A program made the translations under genes and the position numbers. This document shows positions 14,571-22,037 of a stretch of 64,000 nucleotides of DNA, piece by piece. The notes below the pieces were generated by a model. That model ran no database searches, had not been told where the DNA came from, and saw only the letters and a program-made list of their open reading frames with translations. The stretch's first letter is position 1, and each line of letters starts with the position of its first letter. Location: positions 1-64,000 of the forward strand of contig NZ_SKCH01000018.1 in the NCBI RefSeq assembly GCF_005434945.1, written 5' to 3'. The DNA is from Prescottella subtropica. GTDB lineage: Bacteria > Actinomycetota > Actinomycetes > Mycobacteriales > Mycobacteriaceae.

Positions 14571-14987
14571 TCAGCGGTCGGCGATCGCGGTGATGGTGAG
14601 AACGGCCTCGCCGTGGTCTCCGGGTCCGACTTCGATGCCGAGGGTGACGTAGGTGTCGTCGAGGTCGTAGGTCTCGTCGAGGTCCGGGGCGGGAACGAAC
14701 GTGAACTCCTGCATGCCTTCTCGGCCGAGGCGCTTGGCGCGGCGCAGTGCGTGGGCGGCGTGGAGGAGCACGGTCCACGTGCGGCTGGGTTCGTAGTCGG
14801 CGGCGGTGGCGGGGGTGTGCCATGCGACGGCAGCGGCCCATGCGTGGGCGGCGATCGCGGTGGGCAGCAAGATGCCGTGTTCGCGGGCGATGTCGGTGAC
14901 GTCGTGGAGGACGCCGTCGGTGAGGGCGTCGGCGCGGGTGTAGGAGGCGATCACGGGGCCGTAGAGGCTGGTCAGGTCGTCGTTCAT
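14571..14987 (-). CDS. DUF6573-like protein
   Basis: 138 residues from ATG 14987 (CAAGGAGAA upstream). The start MNDDLTSLYGPVIASYTRAD followed by ALTDGVLHDVTDIAREHGIL matches the DUF6573 pattern (YTRAxAxxDGVLxDVTxxARExGI) seen in actinobacterial phages and plasmids. Later parts include WTVLLHAAHALRRAKR and an acidic end. No enzymatic motif. It follows the DUF6884 gene by 26 bp in one operon. Role unknown; the domain name is from memory of the family pattern. Confidence 0.65.
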   Translation of the reverse strand: MNDDLTSLYGPVIASYTRADALTDGVLHDVTDIAREHGILLPTAIAAHAWAAAVAWHTPATAADYEPSRTWTVLLHAAHALRRAKRLGREGMQEFTFVPAPDLDETYDLDDTYVTLGIEVGPGDHGEAVLTITAIADR

Positions 14988-15013
14988 GGGGTTCTCCTTG
15001 ACGGTGGGGCGGG

Positions 15014-15802
15014 TCAGTTCAGGTGGCCGGCGGCGATGGCGGCGAGTCGCTGCTGCTGTTCGCCGATGCCGCGGGTTCCGGCGAGCGGGGTGCGGGCGTG
15101 CGGCCAGATCCGGTGTGCGAGGTCGACGTAGTCGCGGCCGCCGAACAGCACGACGTCGGGGTGCTCGAGGAGGTTCTGCTCGGCGGCCTGGGCGCGGAGG
15201 GTGTCGGTGGTGATCGCGCCGGGCTGGCCGAGGCGCAGGTTGTAGGGCGTGACGGGTCGGTCCAGGGGCAGCAGTCCGTGGAGTGCGGACAGGATTCGGG
15301 TGGATGAGGGGTCGGTGAGTGCGGCGGCTGCGCGCAGGCCGAGGCGGTGGTAGGTGCCGGTGTAGAGCTGGCCGGCGGGGACGGGTTCGGGGGTGGAGAG
15401 CTTGGTGGCGCCGCAGGGGACGATGACCAGGGGCCGGGTGCGCTGGGGCTGGGCGGCGTCGTGTGCGAGGTGTTCGGCGACCGTCCACCGCAGCCAGTGC
15501 CATCCGGGCTGCTCGGCCAGCGTGAAGCAGCCGCGGGCGTGTGCGGCGACGTAGAAGGTGCTGGTGCACGGCTTGAGGTCGGTGTTGGGCAGCGTCATGT
15601 CGATGCCGTCGTAGGGGCGGTGCAGCCGGGTGTGCAGCGGTCCGATCGAGAGCGGGATTCCGAGGTAGTTGCCGCCGGTCTTCGGCCCGATACCGGGGAG
15701 CGATTCGACGAGGCCGATGGTCTCGATCAGCGCGCGGCCGGGGGGCGGGGCGGTCAGGGTGGGGTCGCCGTATCGGTAGGCCGGCTGGTGGATGGGCGCC
15801 AT
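15014..15802 (-). CDS. DUF6884-like protein with unknown N-terminal region
   Basis: ATG 15802 is preferred: AAAGAAG precedes it and an upstream GTG (15844) would lie before the predicted transcription start. The 262-residue product has a C-terminal DUF6884-like part (LVIVPCGATKLSTPEPVPAG, then ILSALHGLLPLDRPVTPYNL and RLGQPGAITTDTLRAQA), a family common on phages and plasmids and possibly nucleotide-related. The first ~110 residues (YRYGDPTLTAPPPGRALIET) may bind another ligand. First gene of the operon driven by promoter P3. Catalytic role unknown. Confidence 0.65.
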   Translation of the reverse strand: MAPIHQPAYRYGDPTLTAPPPGRALIETIGLVESLPGIGPKTGGNYLGIPLSIGPLHTRLHRPYDGIDMTLPNTDLKPCTSTFYVAAHARGCFTLAEQPGWHWLRWTVAEHLAHDAAQPQRTRPLVIVPCGATKLSTPEPVPAGQLYTGTYHRLGLRAAAALTDPSSTRILSALHGLLPLDRPVTPYNLRLGQPGAITTDTLRAQAAEQNLLEHPDVVLFGGRDYVDLAHRIWPHARTPLAGTRGIGEQQQRLAAIAAGHLN

Positions 15803-15845
15803 TCGGTGCGGGGCTTCTTTCGTCGGTGGTGCGTCAACACCCACA

Positions 15846-15875
15846 ACATTACAATTTCATTTTGCATTGTTGCAA
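15846..15875 (-). promoter_or_regulatory. Shared-family promoter P3 with TTGCA-N4-TGCAA operator
   Basis: Minus strand TTGCAA (15870-15875), 18-bp spacer, TAATGT (15846-15851). Inverted repeat TTGCA-TTGT-TGCAA at 15862-15875. Drives the DUF6884 operon; 5' leader about 37 nt. Confidence 0.7.
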
Positions 15876-15991
15876 CCGGGTGGACCGCGAGCACTGATCC
15901 CCCGCAACAGATCTCGCGCCGTCCGCCCAGACACCCTCACCGGAGTGATACCCCTTGCGCCGACCCTCTTCCCAGGCCGAACCAGCACGAG

Positions 15992-16015
15992 GGGACGTGT
16001 CATTTATGCAGGTCA
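15992..16015 (-). repeat. Dispersed 24-bp element, copy 11
   Basis: Complement TGACCTGC then ATGACACGTCCC; upstream of promoter P3. Confidence 0.8.
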
Positions 16016-16336
16016 TGTGATGTTTATGTGAATACCGCTCCTACCGGGAGCTGCCCCGCAGCCGACGGCGGACGCGACCAAGACGACGGCGCCGAGTCTC
16101 GACTCTGTGACGCCGGCCGGTCACCCTCACTACCGGCCGGGGAAACACCCGATGAGGCGCCCCACAGCCGCCGGCTGAGGCCGGTGCAGCCGGCGGCGGC
16201 TCGGGTCGGTACACAAACCTGCGCGAACTGGTGCCCGTCGGCGGCCCGCAGCCAGGCGCGAAGGGTGGGCCCGGGGGTGGAGTGGCCCCACTCCCCTATG
16301 GGTACTGATACCCGCTAGTGGCTGTAGGGGCGGTGT

Positions 16337-16360
16337 GGGACATGTCGTTTCCGCTGGTAG
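16337..16360 (-). repeat. Dispersed 24-bp element, copy 12 (variant)
   Basis: Complement CTACCAGC then ACGACATGTCCC; one change in the otherwise conserved CACGTCCC. Confidence 0.7.
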
Positions 16361-16450
16361 TCGACCATTTCCCGACTTCGGCGAGAGCGTTCATGCGGCC
16401 GGTGCGACGTTGCTGATCCAGCGCAAGGCGCAACGGCGGACGCCCGCTGG

Positions 16451-17059
16451 TCAGGGGGCGACGACGTGCTGCCGATGCTCGCGGCGGATCTGCTGCCACC
16501 GCCAGAGTCCTGTGCCGGCGGAAATGGGCAGGAGTGCGAACAGGCAGGTGGTGATGGCGTACGCGGCGGGCTGCGAGATCCGGTCGACGTCGGCGACGGT
16601 CGCCGGTGCGATCAGCGCGCCGATGAGGGAGACGGCGCCGATCCCGACTGCGAAGACCAGGGCGACGCCGACACCGAACGTCCACATGGCGATCGCGCCG
16701 GGCTGCCAGAAGTAGCGGGTCGTGGGCGCACCCTCGTCCTGGAGCTGCTGCTGGTGCTCGCGGAACTGGGTGCGGCGGGCGCGGACCTGCGCGATGACGG
16801 ATCGTGCGGTCAGGGTCACGCCTCCGGTGAGTACAACTGCGTACGTGAGGTCGAGAGCCCGGCCGGACAGGTTCAGGCTGTCGCCGATCGCGCCGATCAG
16901 TGGTAGCGCACCGAACCACACTGCTGTGGTCGCGACGGCGATCACGCGGTGCGTGTCGGCGGGGCCGCGGCATTCGGCGTTGCGGCGGGCCCAGATGATC
17001 CCGAGGACACCGCCGACTACCCAGGCGGCGGCGAACGCGGTCGTGATGGCGGGGTGCAT
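16451..17059 (-). CDS. Membrane protein of unknown function (five or six helices)
   Basis: 202 residues from ATG 17059 (GAAGAGGAA upstream). Hydrophobic segments at about 5-23, 42-60, 69-90, 120-146 and 163-183, with a basic, coiled cytoplasmic loop (VRARRTQFREHQQQLQDEG) between. No recognised family. It is downstream of the ADP-ribosylglycohydrolase gene with one 24-bp element between, so the two may be co-transcribed. Confidence 0.65.
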   Translation of the reverse strand: MHPAITTAFAAAWVVGGVLGIIWARRNAECRGPADTHRVIAVATTAVWFGALPLIGAIGDSLNLSGRALDLTYAVVLTGGVTLTARSVIAQVRARRTQFREHQQQLQDEGAPTTRYFWQPGAIAMWTFGVGVALVFAVGIGAVSLIGALIAPATVADVDRISQPAAYAITTCLFALLPISAGTGLWRWQQIRREHRQHVVAP

Positions 17060-17123
17060 CGGTTCCTCTTCCGTGTTGCGGTGTGGCCGTCCGGCGGTCT
17101 CCCCCTTGCCTGTGCAGGAAAGG

Positions 17124-17147
17124 GGGACGTGTCATTTTCGCAGTTCA
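17124..17147 (-). repeat. Dispersed 24-bp element, copy 13
   Basis: Complement TGAACTGC then ATGACACGTCCC; between the glycohydrolase stop and the membrane-protein start. Confidence 0.8.
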
Positions 17148-17181
17148 CACCCTATTTCTCCTACGGGGTGGCCTGCGGTTT

Positions 17182-18237
17182 CTACGTGGCGGCGGGGAGT
17201 TGGTCGGCGGCCGCGGTGATCGCGGCGGCGTAGCGGGGCTCGAACCGCGGCGTCAGGCCCGACAGGCTCCAGTAGTTGGCGGTGGTGTGCGCGGCGCCGA
17301 TGATCGCGCCGGCGATGCAGGCGATGGAGTCGGAGTCACCGTTGCTGGTGGCCGCCCACGCCAGCGCTTCGGGTCCGGTCAGCGAGGCGGTGGCTGCGCC
17401 GACGGGAGCGGTGGCGAGGTCTGCGGCGAGCAGGCCGAGGGCGATGGCGCTGGCGGATTCCCAGCCCTCACCGATGCCGGCGCAGGGGTCGCCGTAGTGG
17501 GCCGGGTCGGTCCCGGCGAGCCGGTCCCGGGTCTCGGCGGCCGCGAGGAGGAGGTCCACCACCTCATCATTTAGGCCGTCTACCAGCACAGATGACACAT
17601 CCCCTCGGTAGGGGGCGAGGACGTCGGCGAGGTAGGGGTCGGTCAGCCAGTCGCTGGTGCCGTCGTAGATCCGGCCGGCCTCTGCGAGGGCGTGCTCGAG
17701 GAGCCGGCCACCACGGTCGGGGGCGTGGCGGATCGCGTCGGCCAGGAGCAGCGCCGGGACGATCGCACGGGGGTGCTTGTGGGTGACGACGGCCTGGAGG
17801 GCGGTCAGGCCCAGCCAGTAGGGCTCGGGGGCGAACGCGGCGGGGACCAGGCGCATCACGGCGCCGCAGCCGGCGGATTCGCGGGCGCCGTCGGGGTCGT
17901 ACCAGCGGGCGCCGGCGCGCAGGCGGTGTAGCGAGCCCATGCAGGCGCGGCCGGGTGCGCGGTTGTTGTCGGGGTCGACCTGCCACAGGACGAAGTGCCG
18001 GACGATGGCGTCGATGTCGGCGAGGTCGGTCGGCTCGGCGAGGGCGTCGTGCAGCGCGAGGGTCATCTGGGTGTCGTCGCTGATGATCCACTCCCCCGCC
18101 GGGGCGGGCACGGGGTAGGCTGGCATGGTGGCGTAGCTGCGGAACTCGACCTGGTAGCCCCAGGCGTCGCCGGCTGCCAGGCCGGTGAGGGCGTTGCCGT
18201 AGCGGGCGCGGGTGGTGGCGGTGGCGGGTGCGGTCAC
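17182..18237 (-). CDS. ADP-ribosylglycohydrolase (ARH/DraG family)
   Basis: 351 residues from GTG 18237. It should remove ADP-ribose from modified proteins or nucleic acids using two Mg ions. Family motifs: GLAAGDAWGYQVEF (about 19-32), IISDDTQMTLAL (about 51-62, metal-binding Asp pair) and NGDSDSIACIAGAIIGA (about 305-321, second metal site). Its start overlaps the stop of the 61-aa gene (GTGA) and it is in the same transcript as the ADP-ribosyltransferase gene upstream, so it is the natural antidote or immunity partner, as Tri1 is for Tre1. Oddly, a full 24-bp element (copy 14) lies inside the gene and encodes RGDVSSVLVD. Confidence 0.85.
   Translation of the reverse strand: MTAPATATTRARYGNALTGLAAGDAWGYQVEFRSYATMPAYPVPAPAGEWIISDDTQMTLALHDALAEPTDLADIDAIVRHFVLWQVDPDNNRAPGRACMGSLHRLRAGARWYDPDGARESAGCGAVMRLVPAAFAPEPYWLGLTALQAVVTHKHPRAIVPALLLADAIRHAPDRGGRLLEHALAEAGRIYDGTSDWLTDPYLADVLAPYRGDVSSVLVDGLNDEVVDLLLAAAETRDRLAGTDPAHYGDPCAGIGEGWESASAIALGLLAADLATAPVGAATASLTGPEALAWAATSNGDSDSIACIAGAIIGAAHTTANYWSLSGLTPRFEPRYAAAITAAADQLPAAT
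17580..17603 (+). repeat. Dispersed 24-bp element, copy 14 (inside a gene)
   Basis: CTACCAGC then ATGACACATCCC, antisense within the glycohydrolase coding sequence; the only copy inside a confidently called gene. Confidence 0.65.
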
Positions 18238-18419
18238 GTCTGATCCTTCTGCTGCTGTTCTTGTTGGATCTCGTAGGCGGCGGTGCGGACGCGGGCGATC
18301 TCGATGAGGTCGAGGTCGGCGATGCGGCCGTAGAAGTCGGCGATGTCGTCGGGGTCCATGCCATCGGCGAGGCGGCGGCGGATGTCGTCGAGTTGGTCGT
18401 CGGTCAGGTGGCTGTTCAT
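18234..18419 (-). CDS. 61-residue hypothetical protein between transferase and glycohydrolase
   Basis: ATG 18419 with GAGAGAGAA upstream. The product MNSHLTDDQLDDIRRRLADG continuing MDPDDIADFYGRIADLDLIE is acidic and helical, with an HTH-like spacing (DDIADFYGRIADLDLIEIAR), and ends in a Gln-rich tail. Its stop overlaps the glycohydrolase start. It could be an adaptor or small antitoxin in the ADP-ribosylation module, but nothing in the sequence proves this. Confidence 0.6.
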   Translation of the reverse strand: MNSHLTDDQLDDIRRRLADGMDPDDIADFYGRIADLDLIEIARVRTAAYEIQQEQQQKDQT

Positions 18420-18438
18420 GGTGTTCTCTCTCGATAGG

Positions 18439-18462
18439 GGGACGTGTCGTTTTACCAGCTCA
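18439..18462 (-). repeat. Dispersed 24-bp element, copy 15
   Basis: Complement TGAGCTGG then ACGACACGTCCC; in the 58-bp gap between the transferase stop and the 61-aa gene start. Confidence 0.8.
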
Positions 18463-18477
18463 ATGCGTGTTTTCAGG

Positions 18478-20619
18478 TTATGCGACGGCCTTGAGTGGGG
18501 TGGGGCTTCCATCGGCTTCGGCGACGAGGTCTTCGGCGACGAGCCACACCGTCGGGACGCCGTTGATGCCCTTGTGGTCGACCTTGACGCAGCGCAGGTC
18601 GGTGCCGGTCGGAACGATGACCTCGTCTTCGCCCTTGAAGTGCGAGATCGACTTGACCGGGATGCCGCTGCGGGTGCGGATGACCATCATGTACGGCGGG
18701 TGCCCGGTGAAGTTCTTCGCGGTCTGGGCGCTGGTCGTCGTCGAGGTGATCTTGCCGATCTGCACCTTGGAGCCGACCGTGAACGCCTGGTCGATGTACT
18801 CGGCCGGAGTGCCCTTCCATCCGCTGGGGACCCGGGTGCCGCGCATGACGGTCATCGGCGCGGTGTTCGGGTTGTGCTCGTTGAACTTGTCGAACGCCGA
18901 CTCGATGCCGGCGACGACGGTCTTCGTCGACGCCGCGGGGTTCGGGTCGCGGCCGGTCACCGCGGCGTTGATGGTCCGGTAGCTGCCGCCGGTGTAGGTG
19001 GTCAGGGCGCCGCGTTCGTGCTGGGTGAGGGTCTTGGACACGAACGCGGCGTTGTGCGCGGTCAGCGCCGACAGATCCGAGGTCTGGACGGTGTTCCCGT
19101 TGGTGGAGAACCCCCACGCTGACAGGTTGCCCGCGTTCTGGTGGATGACCGCGTAGTCGTCGGCGGTCTCCTTGCCGTACGCGCGGATACCGCTGCGCCA
19201 CAGGCTCTGGTGCTTCTCGGCCCCGAGGCTGTCCGGCGGGATCTTGTGCTCGAAGTGCGGGATCACGCCGCCGCCGCGGGTCGGGGTGCCGAGCGCGCGC
19301 CGGTGCGCGCGTTCGTAGGCGTCGTCGGCCTGCGCCTTCGTCTTACCGGCAGCGAGGGCGGCGGCGCGGGCCTTCTCCCCCGCCTGGACGGCCGCCAGCT
19401 CCCGCATCCGCTTCTGGTGACGCTTGGTGCCGTCGAAGATGTCCGCGCGGGCGGTGCCGGCGCCGACGGCGTCGGTCATCTTCTCGTGCGCGCCGGCGAG
19501 GCCGTCGTTGATGATCTTGCTCTGCGACTCGGCGGTCGATGCCTTGCCCAGCGCGGCCTTGCCGGCGACATCGAGGAGCAGGTCACCCTTGACCGAGTGG
19601 GCCTGGCGCTGCATCTCGGTGGCACCGGCGGGCAGTGGGTCCGGCTCGACGAGGATCGGGATGCGGTTGGCCTTGGCGAGGGCGTCAGACTTGCTGGTTG
19701 CGGTCGCCACCGGATGGTAGGCGTCGCCCTTGCGTTGCAGGACGACGAAGTCGGAGTAGCCGCGGCGCACGATCGCGGTGCCGCCGTCGAGGAACCGGCC
19801 CTCGACCTGCTCGACACCCGAACCGGTTTCCATCGGCACCGTGCCGGAGGTGTAGATGCTGGTGTCGCGGGCGATCCCGGCCGGTGCGAGGACGGGCCCC
19901 TCGGCGAGGGCTGCGGTGGCTTCGGCGGCGTGCTTGCGGTTCATCGACCGGCTGATCGCGGCGACGTCGTCGTCGGACAGCGACGCGTAGTAGGCGTCGC
20001 GGTCCTCGTCGTTCATGTCGTCGCGGAGCCCGAACTTCGCGGCCGCGAGGTCGTCACGGACCTCGGCTTGCCGGCGCTTCGCGTCGGCATAGGCGGCCTT
20101 GGCGTCGTCGACGGCCTGCTGGTGCTCGGCGACCGCGGCGGCGCTGCCGATGCCCGCCTCGAGGTCCTTCTTCGCCTTCCGCATCCGGGTCTGGTGCCGG
20201 TTGACGGCCTTGCGGGCCTCGTCGGCGTCGGCGTCCGTCTGCGCGACCGCCCCTTCAGCTGCCTCGACAGCCGCCTGCGCGGGGGTGATCTTCGGGGCGG
20301 ACAGCTTCTCCTTCTCCGCTTTCGCCTGCGCGATCAGCAGTTTCGCGCTCGGCGGGTTCGCGTGAGTGCTCGGCATCGGAGTCTTGCCCAGGACCTCGGG
20401 GTCGATCCCGAGTCCTTCCATGAACTCCTGGAGCACGCTCGGCGGCGCCTTCTGGATCGCGGCCGCGGTCTCGATCAGCCCCTGTTCCTTGAGGTGGTCG
20501 ACGACCTTCTTGCGGGCTTCACGTCCGAGGCGGCGATTCCCGTTGGCCTTCGCGGCGGCGGCGTAGCTACCGCAGCCGGGGCAACGACGGCCGGTTCCAT
20601 GCACTTTCGAGCGACACAC
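18478..20619 (-). CDS. Large ADP-ribosyltransferase (R-S-E class) with zinc-ribbon and coiled-coil front
   Basis: About 713 residues from GTG 20619; the start is uncertain because no strong ribosome binding site is seen, and GTG 20604 is an alternative. In order: a CxxC-type zinc ribbon (VCRSKVHGTGRRCPGCGSY), helical region, a long coiled coil (about 150-240), a middle domain, and a C-terminal mono-ADP-ribosyltransferase domain with the catalytic series MTVMRGTRVP (Arg), ITSTTTSAQTA (Ser-Thr-Ser) and FKGEDEVIVPTGT (E-x-E). Such domains transfer ADP-ribose from NAD to target proteins. No signal peptide. It is co-transcribed with a glycohydrolase able to reverse the reaction. A toxin, an injected effector or a defence protein are all possible. 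Confidence 0.75.
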   Translation of the reverse strand: MCRSKVHGTGRRCPGCGSYAAAAKANGNRRLGREARKKVVDHLKEQGLIETAAAIQKAPPSVLQEFMEGLGIDPEVLGKTPMPSTHANPPSAKLLIAQAKAEKEKLSAPKITPAQAAVEAAEGAVAQTDADADEARKAVNRHQTRMRKAKKDLEAGIGSAAAVAEHQQAVDDAKAAYADAKRRQAEVRDDLAAAKFGLRDDMNDEDRDAYYASLSDDDVAAISRSMNRKHAAEATAALAEGPVLAPAGIARDTSIYTSGTVPMETGSGVEQVEGRFLDGGTAIVRRGYSDFVVLQRKGDAYHPVATATSKSDALAKANRIPILVEPDPLPAGATEMQRQAHSVKGDLLLDVAGKAALGKASTAESQSKIINDGLAGAHEKMTDAVGAGTARADIFDGTKRHQKRMRELAAVQAGEKARAAALAAGKTKAQADDAYERAHRRALGTPTRGGGVIPHFEHKIPPDSLGAEKHQSLWRSGIRAYGKETADDYAVIHQNAGNLSAWGFSTNGNTVQTSDLSALTAHNAAFVSKTLTQHERGALTTYTGGSYRTINAAVTGRDPNPAASTKTVVAGIESAFDKFNEHNPNTAPMTVMRGTRVPSGWKGTPAEYIDQAFTVGSKVQIGKITSTTTSAQTAKNFTGHPPYMMVIRTRSGIPVKSISHFKGEDEVIVPTGTDLRCVKVDHKGINGVPTVWLVAEDLVAEADGSPTPLKAVA

Positions 20620-20627
20620 ACGGGCAT

Positions 20628-20651
20628 TGTACTGGGGAAACGACACGTCCC
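20628..20651 (+). repeat. Dispersed 24-bp element, copy 16
   Basis: TGTACTGG then ACGACACGTCCC; abuts the start of the ADP-ribosyltransferase gene, in its 5' leader. Confidence 0.75.
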
Positions 20652-20728
20652 CTACCCCACGGCAGACGGGTGAGTACCGGGGTCGGCGCGCGGCGTCGAG
20701 CGGGGGAACGCGAGGAGATCTTCCGTGC

Positions 20729-20752
20729 GGGACGTGTCGTTCACGCAGCTCT
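20729..20752 (-). repeat. Dispersed 24-bp element, copy 17
   Basis: Complement AGAGCTGC then ACGACACGTCCC; inverted relative to copy 16, 77 bp away, just downstream of promoter P4. Confidence 0.75.
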
Positions 20753-20788
20753 CCCCTCGTTGTCTGTGCACGGTCTCGTCGACACCAA

Positions 20789-20818
20789 ACTTTACAATAT
20801 GCTTTTGTTTTGTGGAAA
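20789..20818 (-). promoter_or_regulatory. Shared-family promoter P4 for the ADP-ribosyltransferase operon
   Basis: Minus strand TTTCCA (20813-20818), 18-bp spacer ending GCATATTG, TAAAGT (20789-20794). It keeps the -10 and the CATATTGTAAAGTT block of P1 but not the TTGCA inverted repeat. Transcription would give a ~160-nt leader carrying elements 16 and 17. Confidence 0.55.
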
Positions 20819-20856
20819 CGGGGTGCTGTTGCAGCACAGCACATCCAGAAACAGCA

Positions 20857-20891
20857 AAGAGGCCGGAAGCCCCCTCGGCATCCGACCTCTT
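20857..20891 (-). terminator. Terminator of the 69-aa zinc-finger gene
   Basis: AAGAGGCCGGA and TCCGACCTCTT form an 11-bp stem (one G-T pair), 27 bp beyond the stop. Confidence 0.65.
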
Positions 20892-20917
20892 CGTTGCGCA
20901 CCTGCCCGATGTTCGGG

Positions 20918-21127
20918 TCAGGGCGCCGCTTCTCGCCCGCAGTGCGAGCACATCACCGGCCGGTGATACCCCGTGATCCGACCGTCCTCGATACACACCG
21001 TGGCCTGCCACCACGCACTCCCGCAGTCACACAACAGGTGTGGAGAAACCTGTGGACGATGGGGGAACTCGACGACGTTGCCTGCCGGGCTGTCCCCCTC
21101 ACCGACGTCCGTGCCCAGCGCCCACAT
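20918..21127 (-). CDS. 69-residue zinc-finger-like protein
   Basis: ATG 21127, preceded by GGTGAGGTG at about nine bases. The product MWALGTDVGEGDSPAGNVVE leads into HLLCDCGSAWWQATVCIEDG and a final VMCSHCGREAAP: CxC and CxxC pairs that can bind one zinc ion. Small zinc-ribbon proteins of this kind are frequent on phages and plasmids. Own terminator; longer in-frame starts have poor codon bias. Function unknown. Confidence 0.6.
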   Translation of the reverse strand: MWALGTDVGEGDSPAGNVVEFPHRPQVSPHLLCDCGSAWWQATVCIEDGRITGYHRPVMCSHCGREAAP

Positions 21128-21469
21128 CACGACAGCCACCTCACCGCGCGCCCGCGCACGCGGTACGTGCCGCAGCGACGTCGCCTCGGGTGACCGCGAG
21201 GTCGTAGACGCCGGCAACCATCCGGTACTTGCGGGCGCAGTCGACACTGCAGCCCTCCGCGACGCCCTCGAGGTGGCGCAGGGTGAGAACTTGAAGCTGA
21301 GAAGACAGCTCGCACAACACCAGTAAGCGCTGCGCGATGGCCGAGTCGAAGAGACGCTCCTCGCCTCACATCGATGCACGCCCTCGTCGCGGAGACTGCT
21401 ACCTCACGATCGACAGCGGCCGTCCCGGCTGGATGCCGGCACGGCCGCTGTCGGTAGCAGTGTGCGTAA
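21128..21469. other. Probably non-coding; weak coding remnant
   Basis: 342 bp. A rightward frame near 21200-21326 (VDTAALRDALEVAQGENLKL before the stop) has a coiled-coil look but no start or ribosome binding site. Otherwise only the terminator at 21411. Confidence 0.3.
21411..21452 (-). terminator. Terminator of secreted-protein gene
   Basis: CGACAGCGGCCGTCCCGG pairs with CCGGCACGGCCGCTGTCG across a short loop, 18 bp past the stop at 21470. Confidence 0.8.
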
Positions 21470-21973
21470 CTATCGGGGGATCGCGATGGCGCCCGCGATC
21501 GGTCCCGGCACGCCAGCGATCCCGACCGGGCCGATCTGACCGACCAGCGCCGGCAGGTAGTCCCAGACCGTGCCCTGACCGTACGAGCTCGGGCGCGGGT
21601 TGACCGACGGGATCGGGAAGGTTGCGCCGGAGAAGTTCTGTGGCAGCCAGAACTCGTTCGGCAGCGCCGCCCCACCGATGGCGTACTTGACCGTCCCGGG
21701 CTGGCCGGCCTGCGCGTTTGGGACACGCACGAAGTGCAGGTACTGGCCGTCGGAGTAGCCGACGCTGCTCGGCGGACGGGAGTTGACGCCGTGATGTTCG
21801 ACGCCCACGACTTCGTAGACCGGGACGTGCGCGTCGAACAGCGCCTGATATCCCGCAGCCCCGATATCGGAGATCGGGTCCGCGGACGCGGTCGCGGCAC
21901 CGCTCATTCCGATACCTGCGGTCAGCGCGACCGCGCTGACCCCGAGAGCAATCTTCCGGATCGTCTTCCCCAT
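21470..21973 (-). CDS. Secreted protein of unknown function
   Basis: 167 residues from ATG 21973 (ACGGAG upstream). A clear signal peptide (MGKTIRKIALGVSAVALTAG, cleavage near TASA-DP) is followed by a mature region with VPVYEVVGVEHHGVNSRPPS and a Gly/Pro/Ile-rich end. No cysteines, no catalytic motif. Similar small exported proteins are common in Rhodococcus; family not recognised. Upstream is the leftward GT87-like gene, about 64 bp away, so co-transcription is possible. Confidence 0.65.
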   Translation of the reverse strand: MGKTIRKIALGVSAVALTAGIGMSGAATASADPISDIGAAGYQALFDAHVPVYEVVGVEHHGVNSRPPSSVGYSDGQYLHFVRVPNAQAGQPGTVKYAIGGAALPNEFWLPQNFSGATFPIPSVNPRPSSYGQGTVWDYLPALVGQIGPVGIAGVPGPIAGAIAIPR

Positions 21974-22037
21974 GACTTCGAGCTCCGTCCCCCGCCCGCA
22001 ACATGCGTAGCGGCTGCTGGTTGTTGCTTCGTCTCGA

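Larger units (their letters stand above)
15803..16450. other. Intergenic region with promoter P3, hairpins and two 24-bp elements
   Basis: 648 bp. No supported gene. It contains promoter P3, elements 11 and 12 (both minus), and two GC-rich hairpins (CCGGCCGGT with ACCGGCCGG at 16113-16140, and a CCGCCGGCTG/CAGCCGGCGG pair near 16170-16200). Confidence 0.4.

Noticed and set aside
12518..15032. Short frames starting in the element (ATGACACGTCCC gives MTRP)
   Set aside because: The frames that follow are unrelated, overlap real genes or lack codon bias; the conserved unit extends well upstream of the ATG and some copies have ACG instead.
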